A stretch of DNA of 64,000 nt from positions 1,385,001-1,449,000 of the forward strand of contig JAQPZY010001332.1 in assembly GCA_029931535.1 (NCBI GenBank), in the 5' to 3' direction. This DNA is from Margaritifera margaritifera (taxonomy: Eukaryota > Mollusca > Bivalvia > Unionida > Margaritiferidae). Position numbers and translations under genes: made by a program. Positions within the stretch are counted from its first letter, which is position 1. Each line of letters begins with the position of its first letter. The notes beneath the pieces were generated by a model. The model did not search any database. It saw only the letters and a program-made list of their open reading frames with translations, and was not told the DNA's origin. This document shows, in pieces, positions 21,650 through 33,790 of the stretch.

Positions 21650-22410
21650 CCCTGAAATTATGAAGTTTTAAAAATATTTCGTGCCTTGTATAAATCGTCC
21701 TGTTTTTATATAGAGAAAACTCTTTCTCCGACATTTCTCACTAGTATTATCTCCTTACAAGTCTTTCAGTTTGTATAAAACTGGATCACATCATACTATA
21801 CAACTTACAATCCTCATCACGTAGTTACCCCTTGTAAAGGTAGATTTAAATTTTGAAATCCTAACCATTTCGCCTATTTTAAATTTAGGTGTTCCTAATG
21901 TTTACATTGTTAGGTAACTAAATAATTAATCCAGATTTTAGATATATTTTCTTTTTTGTGTGTTTGAACCAGAGTCATGTCTATCGATCTATGATAGGTG
22001 TTATTATGTCCCTCGATAAGTTTAGGCAATAAATCTACCCATCTTTTGTTTCCTTTCGAGTGCAATACTTCCAAATTCTTGTATTTAAAGTTCTAATAAA
22101 CCTTCCTGTGCCAAGGATTTATAATCACAGTATCTCGGAAAAAATATTCAATTCAATGAACTCCTTAACTTTCTTGCTATAAAACTATTTTTCTTCATCC
22201 ATTGTTGGTTTTCTCTCTTTAAATATACGTTTCAATGCATCCTATACATTGTATGTATGTTTTTTGCAAGTAACTTTTTAAGTCCACACATATTTTAAGA
22301 ACATACCTATCACAGTCCAAATGTATATATATCCGTTATCTTATCCGTACGCTTGCAACCTAACTATATCTGCCAGCCAGTGAGAATAAATGTCATTTAT
22401 ATAAACCCTT
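21650..22410 (-). pseudogene. Retroviral-type integrase of second element
   Basis: Minus strand, in order: YINDIYSHWLADIVRLQAYG keeps the first catalytic Asp in the H-W-x-A-D block. A stop follows, then YIYIWTVIGMFLKYVW, where the second catalytic position is Gly. FKERKPTMDEEK, a stop, then KKVKEFIELN marks the third block with the final Glu replaced by a stop. GRFIRTLNTRIWKY (another frame), then NKRWVDLLPKLIEGHNNTYH and RSIDMTLVQTHKKENI complete the core. GTPKFKIGEMVRISKFKST and PVLYKLKDL form the SH3-like C-terminal domain, and NVLVKRKGYQ at about 21.63 kb resembles a chromodomain strand. Order and motifs are those of Polinton integrases, with at least three frame changes. Confidence 0.75.
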
Positions 22411-22504
22411 TGTATAGAAATCGTTTTTTTTAGCTTGATGTAGGTGATGTGTAGGTAGACTGGTCGGTTACACCTTTAATTTCCAATATTTACTTTTATA
22501 CTTA

Positions 22505-22610
22505 TGTAGCAGGCAAAAATTCACGGCCAGACCGGGGCTTGAACCCGGGACCTCCCTAACTTGAGCTATCCGAGCCGACACGCCCAGTCCTACCCGTTAA
22601 ACTTATCTTA
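22505..22610 (-). repeat. tRNA-derived SINE head
   Basis: On the minus strand GGATAGCTCAAGTTAGGGAG gives an A box and GTCCCGGGTTCAAGCCCCGG a B box with a T-arm-like hairpin, about 35 bp apart as in a tRNA. The 5' part and the continuation into non-tRNA sequence (TCTGGCCGTGAATTTTTGCC) show a SINE rather than a tRNA gene. It lies just outside the integrase relic. Confidence 0.65.
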
Positions 22611-22673
22611 TTTGATTCATTTATTTAAAAATTGATTGATATGTGTGGAAGCAACCGGACTTTTAGGATCATA

Positions 22674-22676
<3 letters not shown>

Positions 22677-22719
<43 letters not shown>
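22677..22719. repeat. (TA)n microsatellite
   Basis: Uninterrupted TA dinucleotides. Confidence 0.95.
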
Positions 22720-22724
<5 letters not shown>

Positions 22725-22925
22725 TTTATTTAAAAAAATTACTGTATTTCTTAGTGGAGAGAAATGTGATGAATTATATAATCTTTGCAGATGTGATGTA
22801 ATTATTTTCCAATTATAGGAACATCATTTTTCCAATTTCTGATATAATGATATTATTCCATGTTTTAAGAAAGCTGTAAATTTATAAATAAATATTTCTA
22901 ATCATATTATTAAAATAAGCAGTGA

Positions 22926-23400
22926 ATTATTTATTCACAGCGGATACCTTGATATCATCAAAACTGTAAAGTATGAAACGTAAACATTTTTCATTACCTA
23001 CCCATTTAATATTACATGCTCCACCTGGCATTTCATACAGCTGTTCAATCCGTATTTCCGTATCAGACACCCAGATTTGAACTACTTAGTTGTATTCTTT
23101 GACGTCCGCGTGTAGCAATTTTTAGATGCAGTGAATCGAACTTTCATGAATCCCAATTTGTTTTGAATTACATTCAAGCAGTAAATCTAAAATATTTAGA
23201 AAGCGTTAAAGAGGGGTAGGTAATAAATACAAAACCGCATTCGTGTTTTGTTCTGAGTCTATGCAAAGAACTCGTTTGATATGGCTTATGGATACGTCTC
23301 GGCCTAACAGCCTCGCCGTATCGCCTACACAATATCCAACTCATTCTTTATGCTTAATCTGAACAAAAGACAAATGCAGTTTTGTGTATATATTCAACAT
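22926..23400 (-). pseudogene. Decayed ORF, family not recognised
   Basis: A single minus-strand frame extends from the ATG at 23398-23400 to a TAA near 22930, about 155 codons with five internal stops (about 23341, 23181, 23122 and 23088, plus the end). Between the stops it reads as a normal soluble protein: VGYCVGDTARLLGRDVSISH, FLNILDLLLECNSKQIGIHE, VVQIWVSDTEIRIEQLYEMP and GGACNIKWVGNEKCLRFILY. Keeping one frame over such a length implies nonsense decay of a real gene without indels. It lies upstream of the integrase of the second element and may belong to it. No family recognised. Confidence 0.4.
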
Positions 23401-26400
23401 ATATTTCTGGAATGGTATTTGACTTCTTTTGTTTTAACACGTGAAGGATTTATTATTGTTTCAAAATCCTTATATAATGACTAAACAACAGAGGTGGAAT
23501 TTACAGAAAGTAAGGCTAGATTTAAAACTGTTTCAGTGACTTCGATATACAAATTGCCTCTAATGAATTCAACATTAGAAAGAACAAATTTGATGTAAAT
23601 TTAGAATAATTCATTAACTTAAATGTTTCAAAAAATGCTGTACTATAATAACTGTGAAAGTTCTAGCTTTAAGAGACCGCCTTGTCAGTTTATTATCATC
23701 AAAAAATAATATGTAATATGTAGAATATTCATTTTCTGCTTTGATTCAGTTTAATTAATTTCGTTTTATTTCTGTAAAAATCATCTGCTGTCAATATGGG
23801 ATGATTGTAGTTTTATAAGTGCAATCTTCTTCCTCAATGATTCAAAAGAAACATAAAATATTCACATATTTACTAATATATCTACTATCTACTAGCTATC
23901 AGTGCCATTTTATGGTCTGGCAAGAAATAAATGACATATGTCGTGTATAGTACTATTTGTCAACTATAATAAATGTTCTGGTCTGACAAGAAAAAATAAC
24001 CTTGAACTTTATGACTAATATAGTGCAAGTGTTATCAGTACTGTTTGTCAGCTACCTATCATTTATACATCATGTGAACCTATACCTGAAAAATACGAAG
24101 GTGACCTCAAGAACTCACAATGCTAGCAAAAGTCAGCTATATGCCCCATGTTTTATTTTTCTTTATAACCTAACATCACTATATAAATTAAATAAATAAT
24201 ATATTATATCTCTTATATTAAAAACGTTTTCACAATATAATTATGCTATAATGGTAATAGACACATTGCGTAGGTCTGAACCAAATGAATGACTGATGCA
24301 AAAAAGAATGCTTTAATTCAATACAATTTTCAGTAAATGCTTTCATAATTTGATAACAAATTAATACATGTTAAGTGACGTAAACATGTACCTACAGATC
24401 TGAATGCATAAGTTCCTGTTATCCTTCCTTTTACTTGAATATTATCTAATGCAAAATGGCTAACATGAATTGATAGTTCTGTTTGTTCTAGAAAATGACT
24501 ATCTAATAAGAGTGACATGTCAGCCAGTTTACCTTTAGAGTGACATGTCAGAACTGTTGAAAATGGAAGTAGAAACCTCAAATCTGTTTGATAAGATACA
24601 AAGTCATTCTTATATTCTGTGTGCTAAAAAATTATGGATCAAGACCAAACAATTATGTTTGTATTTATATGTATTTTTTCATGTGAAGTTTATGTTGAAC
24701 AATGCATATTTATTACTTCTAAAATCACTATATAGTTCTAGTGCTTGTGAGCTCCCAGGTCAGGCAGGATTTAAGGGCTTAGAACCTTAAAAAATGCACG
24801 ATGGCTTTTAGAATTTTTAGACTAGTGTATAAATAGTCAGTTGATAACCACTGTCATGTTGGGTCGTTATATTTGGTGGTAACTTTGTACAGAGTCATTA
24901 GGTAGGGCTTGTATTTCTAGTAGGCAGGGCTTGTATTTCTAGTAGGCAGGGCTTGTATATCTGGTCGTGACATTTCTTTTAATGGTAGGGTATTGATCGC
25001 AACATTTTTATTTTTCAGTGTGGGTATATTACCATAGGGTATTGATCTAAAACAAATGGTGGATGCAATAGCATAGGGTTGTGGTGGTCAGGAAATTAAA
25101 CTTTTTGAGGGTAGGGTGTTTATCTCAAAATTTTTATTTCTGAAAGTGGGGGTAGGGTTGTGGTGGTTGTGAAATACAATTTTTGTTTTTGAGATTTGGT
25201 GCAATAGCATAGGGTGTTGATCTCAAAATTGTAATTCTTGAGAGTGGAGACTAGGCTGTTAATCCAGAAAAAAATCTGGTGGATAGTAGGGTTATAGTGG
25301 CTCTGGAAGAATCCTTTTCTTACTACTTAGCTACTGTAGTACAATTTATTTTCGTGGTTTTCTAAAAAAAAAATTTGTGGGAGCTTACATTTGTGGTTTT
25401 GCCTGTCAAAGTTCGCATATTTTATAGGTATTTAATTTGAATTCGTGGATTAAGCTCTACAAATATCCCAAATAACGAATAGAAAAGAACAAAGCTATAC
25501 CAACAGCAAATGGTAGTCACTTCAATCGTTAAAACAATACTTTCACCTGTATTAGCACAAATCAAATACCTGTCATGATTAATTACTTACACTCCACATC
25601 AATGAGAGCTGATGCAACCAACATCACTAAGCTAGTCAGTTATTCAAGTACATTTGAATGATCTCTTTCATAAAACACTGCCCATAAAGTTGCATCACCA
25701 ATTACTTTCTGATAACCATATCATGGCATCAAGAGTGATACAATTCAACTTAGGTCTCAGTTGGTTTGGATAATGTCATCATTCCATGTGTGAACCAAAC
25801 ACGTGATCAGCTGCCCCTTGCTCAATTCAATTATCAAGCAGTGTTAACATTTGATGTGTTCAGAGCCCATCAAAGTACAAAGATGCTAACTAAATTAAAA
25901 CAACAATAGAATCACTCCTTTGCTTGAGCCTGCCTCATGTATGAACAAACTTCAACCATTAGACTTTACTTAAAACTTCATCAATCAAGCAGATTCATAT
26001 TGAATGGATAGTTGTGGCTCATGCGAAAAACTGTGGAAGATTGGACCTAATTATCCATGGCTTTGTGAATAATGGACTTGTTTAATTCAACAATTTCAGG
26101 ATTATTTACCCAACAAACATTTGGGTGTACCAGCAGACTCGATTGACATGATGCTGATTCAGCAATTATGTCCAAATATCAGTGAAGTGTGAGCCTCAAT
26201 ACTCTGCAGTAATTAGCATACATATCTAGTATTTCATTAGTAATTGTGCTTCAAGCAATAGTTATAATGTTTATTTGAGATATACTTTCGCATGGATTTA
26301 AATATATCTACAACAGTTTCACTTGAATGAAGACTCGATTTGAATAAGTATTAAATCTAATTTTCATATACTAACATCATTTATTATTCTTTCTTTTATT

Positions 26401-26749
26401 TTCAATAACACTAGTATTTGAATACCTTATGCTTTTACTTGTTTCTCTATATCCTTACTTATGTCACAATATATCAATTTAAGACAGTGGGTGGAAATAA
26501 CAGCTTCTGGATATGCGTGTATTAAAACAATATAAAATGCATTGTAATCCTTTTTTTAAAAGGTCAAATAAAACAAACATATCTATGTTGATTTATCAGA
26601 TAGCTTTGTTGATCTCTACAAATGAAACACAGTAAGAAAATAGTGTGTGTGTGTGGGGGGGGGCTTCTTTATGATATGGGCACATTTTTTGTTGGGTCCT
26701 TAAATTTGTGGTTCAGGGGCAAGGTATTCAAGTTAGGACACTTTCTGTC
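23401..26749. other. No gene recognised; small local repeats
   Basis: AT-rich DNA. Three near-identical 22-bp units (GTAGGCAGGGCTTGTATTTC and similar) lie at 24.90-24.96 kb, and TAGGGT-plus-GTGGTGG phrases recur at 24.98-25.30 kb. AGAGTGACATGTCAG is repeated at 24.50 and 24.54 kb. No coding signal that I can support. Confidence 0.45.
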
Positions 26750-28010
26750 CAATCTGGCCAATTTCTGTTAGGCAGTTATTTGGCAGAATTTATTAAAGGT
26801 TTTTCTATATTTAGTAACAGCAGCCATATATGATGGCAGATTGGCATCATTTGAAAACAATTCAAAGCCCTTCATGCCAAAAGTCTTCCTGTAAAATTTG
26901 GCCAAATTCTGTTGAATGGTTTTAGAGCACAAGTCATTTAAAAGATTTTCCATTTAAGTAATGGTGGCCATATGCTATGGCAATTTAATATCATTTGTAT
27001 AAATCTGAAAGCTATTAGCATCAGGATGCTTTCCGTCAAATTTGGTCAAATTCTCCTCAGCAGTTTCTGAAAAGAAGTAATTTAAAGTTGTTTCTATTTT
27101 TAGCTATGGTCACCATATTGATGGCATATCAGCATTATTTGCATACTATTGAAAGGACTTCATGCCATGCTTTCCATCAAATTATATTCAGCAGTTTTGC
27201 AGAATTCATTTAAAAGTTTTCCAATTTAGAGTAATGGTGGCCATATTTGATGGCTGAAGGCATCTTTTGCAAAATTTGAAAGGTCTTCATGCCTGAATGC
27301 TTTCTGTCAAGTTTGATCAAATTCTTTCAGAAGTTTTGGAGAAGAAGTCGTTTAAAGGTTTTTCTATTTTTAGCAACTGCAGCCATATTTGATGGAAGAT
27401 CATTATTATTTGTACAAACTTTAACATACTTCATGCCAAGATGTTTTCCGTCAACTTCATAAAATTCTGTTTTGCAGTTTTTGACAAGCCATTTAAAGGT
27501 TGTTCTACTTCCAGTAATGGCTGCCACATTTCATAGCAGATCGGCATAATTTGTATAAACCTGAAATGCCTTTATGCTGGGATGCTCTGTGCAAGTTTGG
27601 TTGAAATTGGGCTGCTGGTCTTTGAGCTTATGTTGAAAATAGCAATTGTTGATGGATGATGGACAGGTTTTTCACTTTTTGGTAATGGTGGCCTTATTTC
27701 ATGGTGGATCAGCATCATTTGTACAAATTTGGAAGATTTTATACCTGGGTACTGCCACATTTGATCAAATTCCAATTGGCAGATTTTGAGAAGTAATTTA
27801 AAATGGTAGCCATTTTTAACTGCAGATCAGCATTATTTATACAAAAATTTAAATGCATTTATGCCTGGATGCTGTGCAAAGTTTGGTTGAAACTGGAATG
27901 GCATTTTATTGAGAACCTAACAATAGCAATTATTGATCGATACCAGACTGATGGCACAGGACGGACAAAGGGTTATACTATAAGCTCACATGGCTTATGT
28001 CCAGGTTAAC
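26750..28010. repeat. Diverged ~142-bp tandem array
   Basis: The phrase GGCCATATTTGATGG and its variants recur at about 26824, 26966, 27111, 27239, 27382, 27521, 27690 and 27806, so the period is about 116-170 bp and mostly 140-145. Each unit also carries a version of CTTCATGCC...TTTCCGTCAAATTTGG and TTTAAAGGTTTTTCTATTTT. The array ends in GGACGGACAAAGGG and AAGCTCACATGGCTTATGTC. Arrays of this style, ending in GGACGGAC and AAGCTCAC, are common in molluscan genomes. Confidence 0.7.
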
Positions 28011-28853
28011 TAAAAAATTTATTTTTTGTAATTTTTGTGAATTTGAAACATATATTAAATCCGAGATTAATGTCAATATATATCAAGTAATAATAGGTAG
28101 AGACATATGATGCCTTTCAACCATTGTTGCTAAACAAAATTACATAGATTACTCTATCTTTAAAGCCAGAAAATCAATATATAACAAAGACATTCACCCA
28201 TCACTCAATTAAAGGAATAATGAAGAAATGAGAATTTATAATAGGTAAGGTCTTGAACTGAATGCAACTTATAGGAACTCCCGTCTTGCACATTTTATGG
28301 CTTTATCTAAATATACATAGATATACCATTTGTCTGCTAATAATTGGATTAGAAGCTGGGCATTGGGCATGGATAATTCCATTTCTGAATGGGTGATTTC
28401 TTTTATTACATCATTCATTTATATATTTAATTACTTAAGTGACTGAATCAGTGAAAAAAACATTGCAGTGAAATTCTATCTTGATGTCACTTTTGTGAAA
28501 AAGAATTGAACTGAAATGAAATTCATTTTTACTAATTCAATTTGCGTGTTACTTAATATGTGAATTTTTTAATGTTTCTCTCCAGTGATAAAGAAGAACA
28601 CTTCAATGGAAAGAAATTTCAAAAGAATTTAGCTTTCATAAAATTAATTTTTACTTAACTGATATTATTTTTCACTTCATTGAAGATGTTAATTTATGCG
28701 AAGTGGCTTGCCATACTTATATTTAACAAGTGTTCTACAGAACCAGCTGCCTTATCTACATCCGTGCAATTATGTATCCCCCCGACTTGCAAAAACCTTA
28801 AAACACAACTTCAACACTGATATTGCTGCCAGCAGAAAAATGATACCTATGTC
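28011..28853. other. No gene recognised
   Basis: AT-rich unique-looking sequence between two tandem arrays. Confidence 0.5.
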
Positions 28854-29765
28854 TCTCAGTATACTTAGATATATCTATGTCCCAGTATACTTAGCTATAC
28901 CTATCTCTCAGTACACTTTGATATACCTGTCTCATTATAATTAGATATACATGTCTCCGTATACTTAGCTATACCTATCTCTCAGTATACTTAGATATAC
29001 CTATATATAAGTATACTTAAATATACCTATGTCTCAGTATAATTAGATATACATGTCTCCGTATACTTAGATATAACTATGTCTCAGTATACTTAGATAT
29101 ATCTATGTATCAGTATACTTAAATATACCTATGTCTCAGTATATTTAGATATACCTATCTCTCAGTACACTTTGATATACCCATGTCTCAGTATAATTAG
29201 ATATACATGTCTCCATATACTTAGATATACCTATGTCTCAGTATACTTAGATATATCTATGTATCAGTATACTTAGATATACCTATGTCTCAGTATACTT
29301 AGATATACCTATCTCTCACTATACTTAGATATACCTATGTCTCAGTATACTTTGATATAGCTATGTCTCAGTATACTTAGATATACCTATGTCTCAGTAT
29401 ACTTAGATATCAGTATACTTAGATATACCTATGTCTCCGTATACTTAGACATACCTATGTCTCAGTATACTTAGATATACCTATGTCTCAGTATACTTAG
29501 ATATACCTATGTCTCAGTATACTTAGATATACCTATGTCTCAGTATACTAAGATATACCTATGTCTCAGTATACTTAGATATACCTATGTCTCAGTATAC
29601 TTAGATATACCTATGTCTCAGTATACTTAGATATACCTATATATCAGTATACTTAGATATACATATGTCTCAGTATACTTAGATATATCTATATATCAGT
29701 ATACTTAGATATACCTATATATCAGTATACTTAGATATACCTATATATCAGTATACTTGGATAGG
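28854..29765. repeat. 26-bp minisatellite, ~35 copies
   Basis: Consensus unit CAGTATACTTAGATATACCT plus ATGTCT (26 bp). Central copies (29.46-29.65 kb) are almost identical, while copies at the left edge are diverged (CACTTTGATATACC and AATTAGATATACATG variants). One unit at about 29.41 kb is shortened. Because 26 is not a multiple of three there is no repeated peptide. Confidence 0.95.
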
Positions 29766-30465
29766 TAAAACAAAAACATATGTATCTAATATTATAAACT
29801 AAAGAACAGAAAAGTAATGCCAGTAAAAGCTAGCTATATTTATTGATATGAAAATATTTCTCTCAAAACCTGTATAACAATTGTCATGATACATGTAGTG
29901 ATATCAGCAATGGAGATCTGCTATAAAGAAGTCATTTTCTGCAATAAAAAGGCAAAATTACAGTACAGTATACCGGGTATATTGCATGTATTGAAATGTA
30001 TAGATTGCAATATGTTACCTTTTAAAATCAGGGATATACATCAAGGATAAAATTAACTTGATTCATAGGAAAGGAATCTTTCGTAAAAATTTTGACATAA
30101 GATGTAGGAATCATATATCCAGTTGTACAATAATGTAGGGCCTTATAAGATGTGCAAGGTCATTCACAACTGATATTATCACAAAAGGATGTAACATGAG
30201 TGCTCATTTCATATGAAAGTTATGAAACAAGTAGAGTAATTTCTACCTTTTGTGAGCCTTGGCGAGCAAAACAGACTGAAATTATTTGACGAGTTTCATA
30301 AACTTCAGCTGAATGAGCATAAATGTAAGATTATATTATATCTAGTGAACCTGTAAATGCAACAGGCTCTCTCACTGGTTCAGCATCAAAATTTGCAGCA
30401 GTAATGTCCACAGAAGCAAAATGAGATTATATAATGTTTTATGCCATTACCAAGAAGAAAATAAT
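29766..30465. other. No gene recognised
   Basis: AT-rich spacer with no coding or structural signal that I can support. Confidence 0.5.
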
Positions 30466-30765
30466 GATATACACACTAAGAGATTGGCCTGAATTAACAC
30501 TGTTAATAATTTTATGTCATGCTTTTGGTTACCCTGAAAATGCTAATATCTTCCATTCAAAGTTTGATATACACACTAAGAGATTGGCCTTAATTAACAC
30601 TGTTAATAATTTTATTTCATGCTTTTGGTTACCCTGAAAATGCTAATATCTTCCATTCAAAGTTCGATATACACACTAAGAGATTGGCCTTAATTAACAC
30701 TGTTAATAATTTTATGTCATGCTTTTGGTTACCCTGAAAATGATAATATCTTCCATTCAAAGTTA
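30466..30765. repeat. Exact 100-bp tandem triplication
   Basis: Units start at 30466, 30566 and 30666 with GATATACACACTAAGAGATT and differ at only a handful of positions. The third copy ends at TTCCATTCAAAGTT. The high identity implies a recent event. Confidence 0.95.
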
Positions 30766-31190
30766 ACAGGATAAAATCCTTAATAACATTCCGGTACAGT
30801 TACCCATTTGGTCTGAAAATACTTAAAAGAAATTAATTTTAAAAAATAGTTAGTTGACATGCAAAATATTTAAGTAATGATTGAGAAAAAAACACGAACA
30901 GCAAAAATTAAAATGTCATTTTCCAGCTCAAAACTTTAATCTGCCATCAGTTATGGCACCTGTCCTTTTCAGCTATGGTTTTCCTTAATGTTGTCAAATG
31001 ACCCTATTGAAATTAATATTTTTCATAACAGGTATGAAAATCATGGTTCAGGCTTCCTTATCAATACATACATCTTCCTTTTTAATATCTGTTCATGAAA
31101 ATTAACTTTAGGAAGAGCTGCATTCTGGGAAAGACCCCACATTACTATCAATTTCACCATGAATGGCATGGTGTGTTCTTCACAAAAAGA

Positions 31191-31250
<60 letters not shown>

Positions 31251-33575
31251 GGCAGAGATATTTTAAAAATATTGTCTTCATCATTAGGGTGCTTATATTA
31301 ATAACTTTTGACAGTTCACATCCCCCACATCATAAAACTATACTGGACTTCATATCTTACTTAAAGTTCTGAAAGTGATACATCTTTAGATCTGCTGATT
31401 TCATAATAGAAAGGAAATAATCTAGCAAAAAATACATTCTTAGGACAATGTTGCTTAATATTCTAGTCTATTATATTTTCTTTGTTTTTAGCCAAAGTTA
31501 AGTGTTGCTCTAGCAGCAATGGCAATTTCTAGGTGAAACCAGAGGACCTGGGCAGGTGTTGATTCAAAGTTTTCTTATTATCTGGCCTTGCCGTCATAAA
31601 ACTTGTTGATCTAAGTATGTACTTAACATTTTATTTGTTTATGAACTTTTAAGAAAGCAATAGTAAAAAATGCTCAATATTCAACTGATCTACTAAACAT
31701 TTCATAAAATCAAACTAAGAAATCTGAACTTACTATCTACTTAAAGTTGAGATGTTTTATTAAATTGGGGATCTTGAGTTTTAAAAGTCTGAATTTAAAT
31801 CTGATCTCATGGGAAGAAAAAAACACAAGAAGCAACATTTGTAAAAGGCTAGAAAGTTTCAAGTCAAACAAAGGCCATAACTCTGTCAATTCTGTAAGAG
31901 AATTTTAAAAAACAAACCAGATTTAGGTCTTTTATAATATAAGGCAGCATACCAGATCCATTTAGTCATTCAAGAGATATGGAGCAAAAACAAAATGTCA
32001 TAGATGGCCCTGGTAACACTACAATAAGGGCATAAAATGTAACTATCTGTGAAGAAACTTTAGTCTTAACAGGAAATTCAAGGTTCCTTTGAGTTATTTA
32101 TGATGTTTTTGATGTCATATGTGTTCATGTAGCACCTTTTTGATAGTTATCAACTGTTTCTGGAACATTAAAATAAGTAAGTATTAATGTAGTCTACGAG
32201 ATCTGAGTACAAAAAATGCATAGCAGGCTAGCAGCAGTCTACAAATTATTTGCATAACATTCATGTGCATAATATATGTTTCTAGGTACAGAAGGTGAAT
32301 CTTAGAAATAAATTTTAATTAATGTTGGGACCTCTTATAGACAACCTGTTCCATGTATACAAACAACAAATCAAAACCAAATGCAACTGGGTAAACCCAA
32401 GTTGTAATTTTATATAAAATTTTGAAGGGCCTTAGGCACAATGTACCCACTGTTCTTTGTTTTTTGTGCCCCTGCTCACCCCTAACCCCCTGCTTTGGAG
32501 TGAAAAACAGTTTTGATAAATCCTGGCATTGCAGCTTTGATATTAATGGAATAAATGGAAATATTTGCCATTTTCTAATAAATTTCCTCCACTAAAAGGA
32601 ATGAAAATTTCAGCTATGAAATATATTCTTGTGCATAGACTGTAGATAAATTGCTGACTTCTGCATCAAGTCCCATCATTTAAATAGAACAAAACTTGTG
32701 CTTTACTCATCTGTAAAATCTGGGTAATAAGCAGTCGCAGTACATATGTGGAAATAAGTATATGTATAGAAAATAAGTATATCTATAGAAAATAAGTACA
32801 CCAAGTAAATCCATAATTTTGTACCATACATAAGTGTATACTTGTTTGTACAAGAAAAACAAATTCTAAGACATAAATATTACTCTTCTAGCAATCATTG
32901 TGTATCTTAATAGATTAACATTAACATTTTTCAGCTTAAGTAGCTCTAATTCTTACCCTTTTCTTATTTAATTCACCATTTTGTGTGGGAGAATGCTTTT
33001 CTATTTTGTTGATAAATTTAAATATAAAAACAAGATGTATTGTGACCAAATCTTAATAAAAGAATATCTTGTGATACATGTCCCTATTGATAAGTGCATT
33101 CAACATGATTTACTTTGAAAGAAAACAAGTGTATATGCTTTGTATCCAGACTGTACATTATGTTGCAGAAAGTAAGTCTCTATCACACAATATACCTAAC
33201 AAAATTTGAATACATTCAGAGCAGTAATTGGGACTATTTTCATAAAGCATTTACCCCACATATTATAACCCCCCCACCAAAAAAAAAACAAACTGCTGTT
33301 TGATACAAACCACAATATTTATCATTTAAATAAGATGAAATGATTTTTGAATGTGCAGGTGCAATTTTTGGATACTGCTGAATTCCTCTCCTGATGTTGC
33401 AAACAACACCACTACCTCCATACACCATTTTAATTTAGCCTGTATGACTGGGTATGTTCATATAGTTTCATGGAACAAATATATGGCTGTAAATCTAGTA
33501 GAAAAGAACCCCCTACATAATTGGGGAGGTAGAATAGGCCTGATGTGCTCTCCTGCATGTTAAAAGAGACAGCTA
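30766..33575. other. No gene recognised; (TA)n at 31198-31246
   Basis: AT-rich DNA. A TA microsatellite occupies 31198-31246. A phrase AAAGGCCATAACTCTGTCAA at about 31.87 kb resembles units of the array at 59.7-60.4 kb, suggesting a dispersed monomer. Confidence 0.5.
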
Positions 33576-33579
33576 ATGG

Positions 33580-33790
33580 AGGCAGGAGCTGTGGTGGCTA
33601 AGTGGTTAACATGATGGGCTCACAATGGAAAGGACGAGGGGTCAAATCCTAATGTTGGATCAGCCATGGTTGGCTAATGTGGTGTACCCTTGGGAAAGGC
33701 ACTTTACTCCAATTGCTTTGGCACTACATACAAAACTTGTGTTGTTGTGCTGTAAAACACAGACCGAACCAGATCAAAGCAATTATAAGA
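33580..33790 (+). repeat. tRNA-derived SINE, copy A
   Basis: GAGCTGTGGTGGCTAAGTGG holds an A box and GAGGGGTCAAATCCTAATGT a degenerate B box about 45 bp downstream. The body has CCTTGGGAAAGGCACTTTAC and CCAATTGC, a phrase shared with the copy at 48.5 kb on the other strand. The tRNA part is not a functional tRNA because the body extends beyond it. Confidence 0.65.

Larger units (their letters stand above)
16535..23400 (-). mobile_element. Second decayed Polinton-type element
   Basis: The minus strand holds an integrase core and C-terminal domain (about 22.41 to 21.65 kb), then in the direction of transcription a zinc-ribbon protein, two open frames I do not recognise, and a short hydrophobic protein (about 16.68 to 16.54 kb). 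All carry stops or frameshifts. It is more AT-rich and more diverged than the element at 1.4-13.85 kb, its integrase sequence is different, and it lies on the opposite strand, so it is a separate insertion of another lineage. Limits are those of recognisable coding sequence. No polymerase, ATPase or capsid gene could be identified, so some parts may belong to other elements. Confidence 0.55.

Noticed and set aside
22505..22610. A tRNA gene on the minus strand
   Set aside because: There is no complete cloverleaf, and it runs into non-tRNA sequence as SINE heads do.
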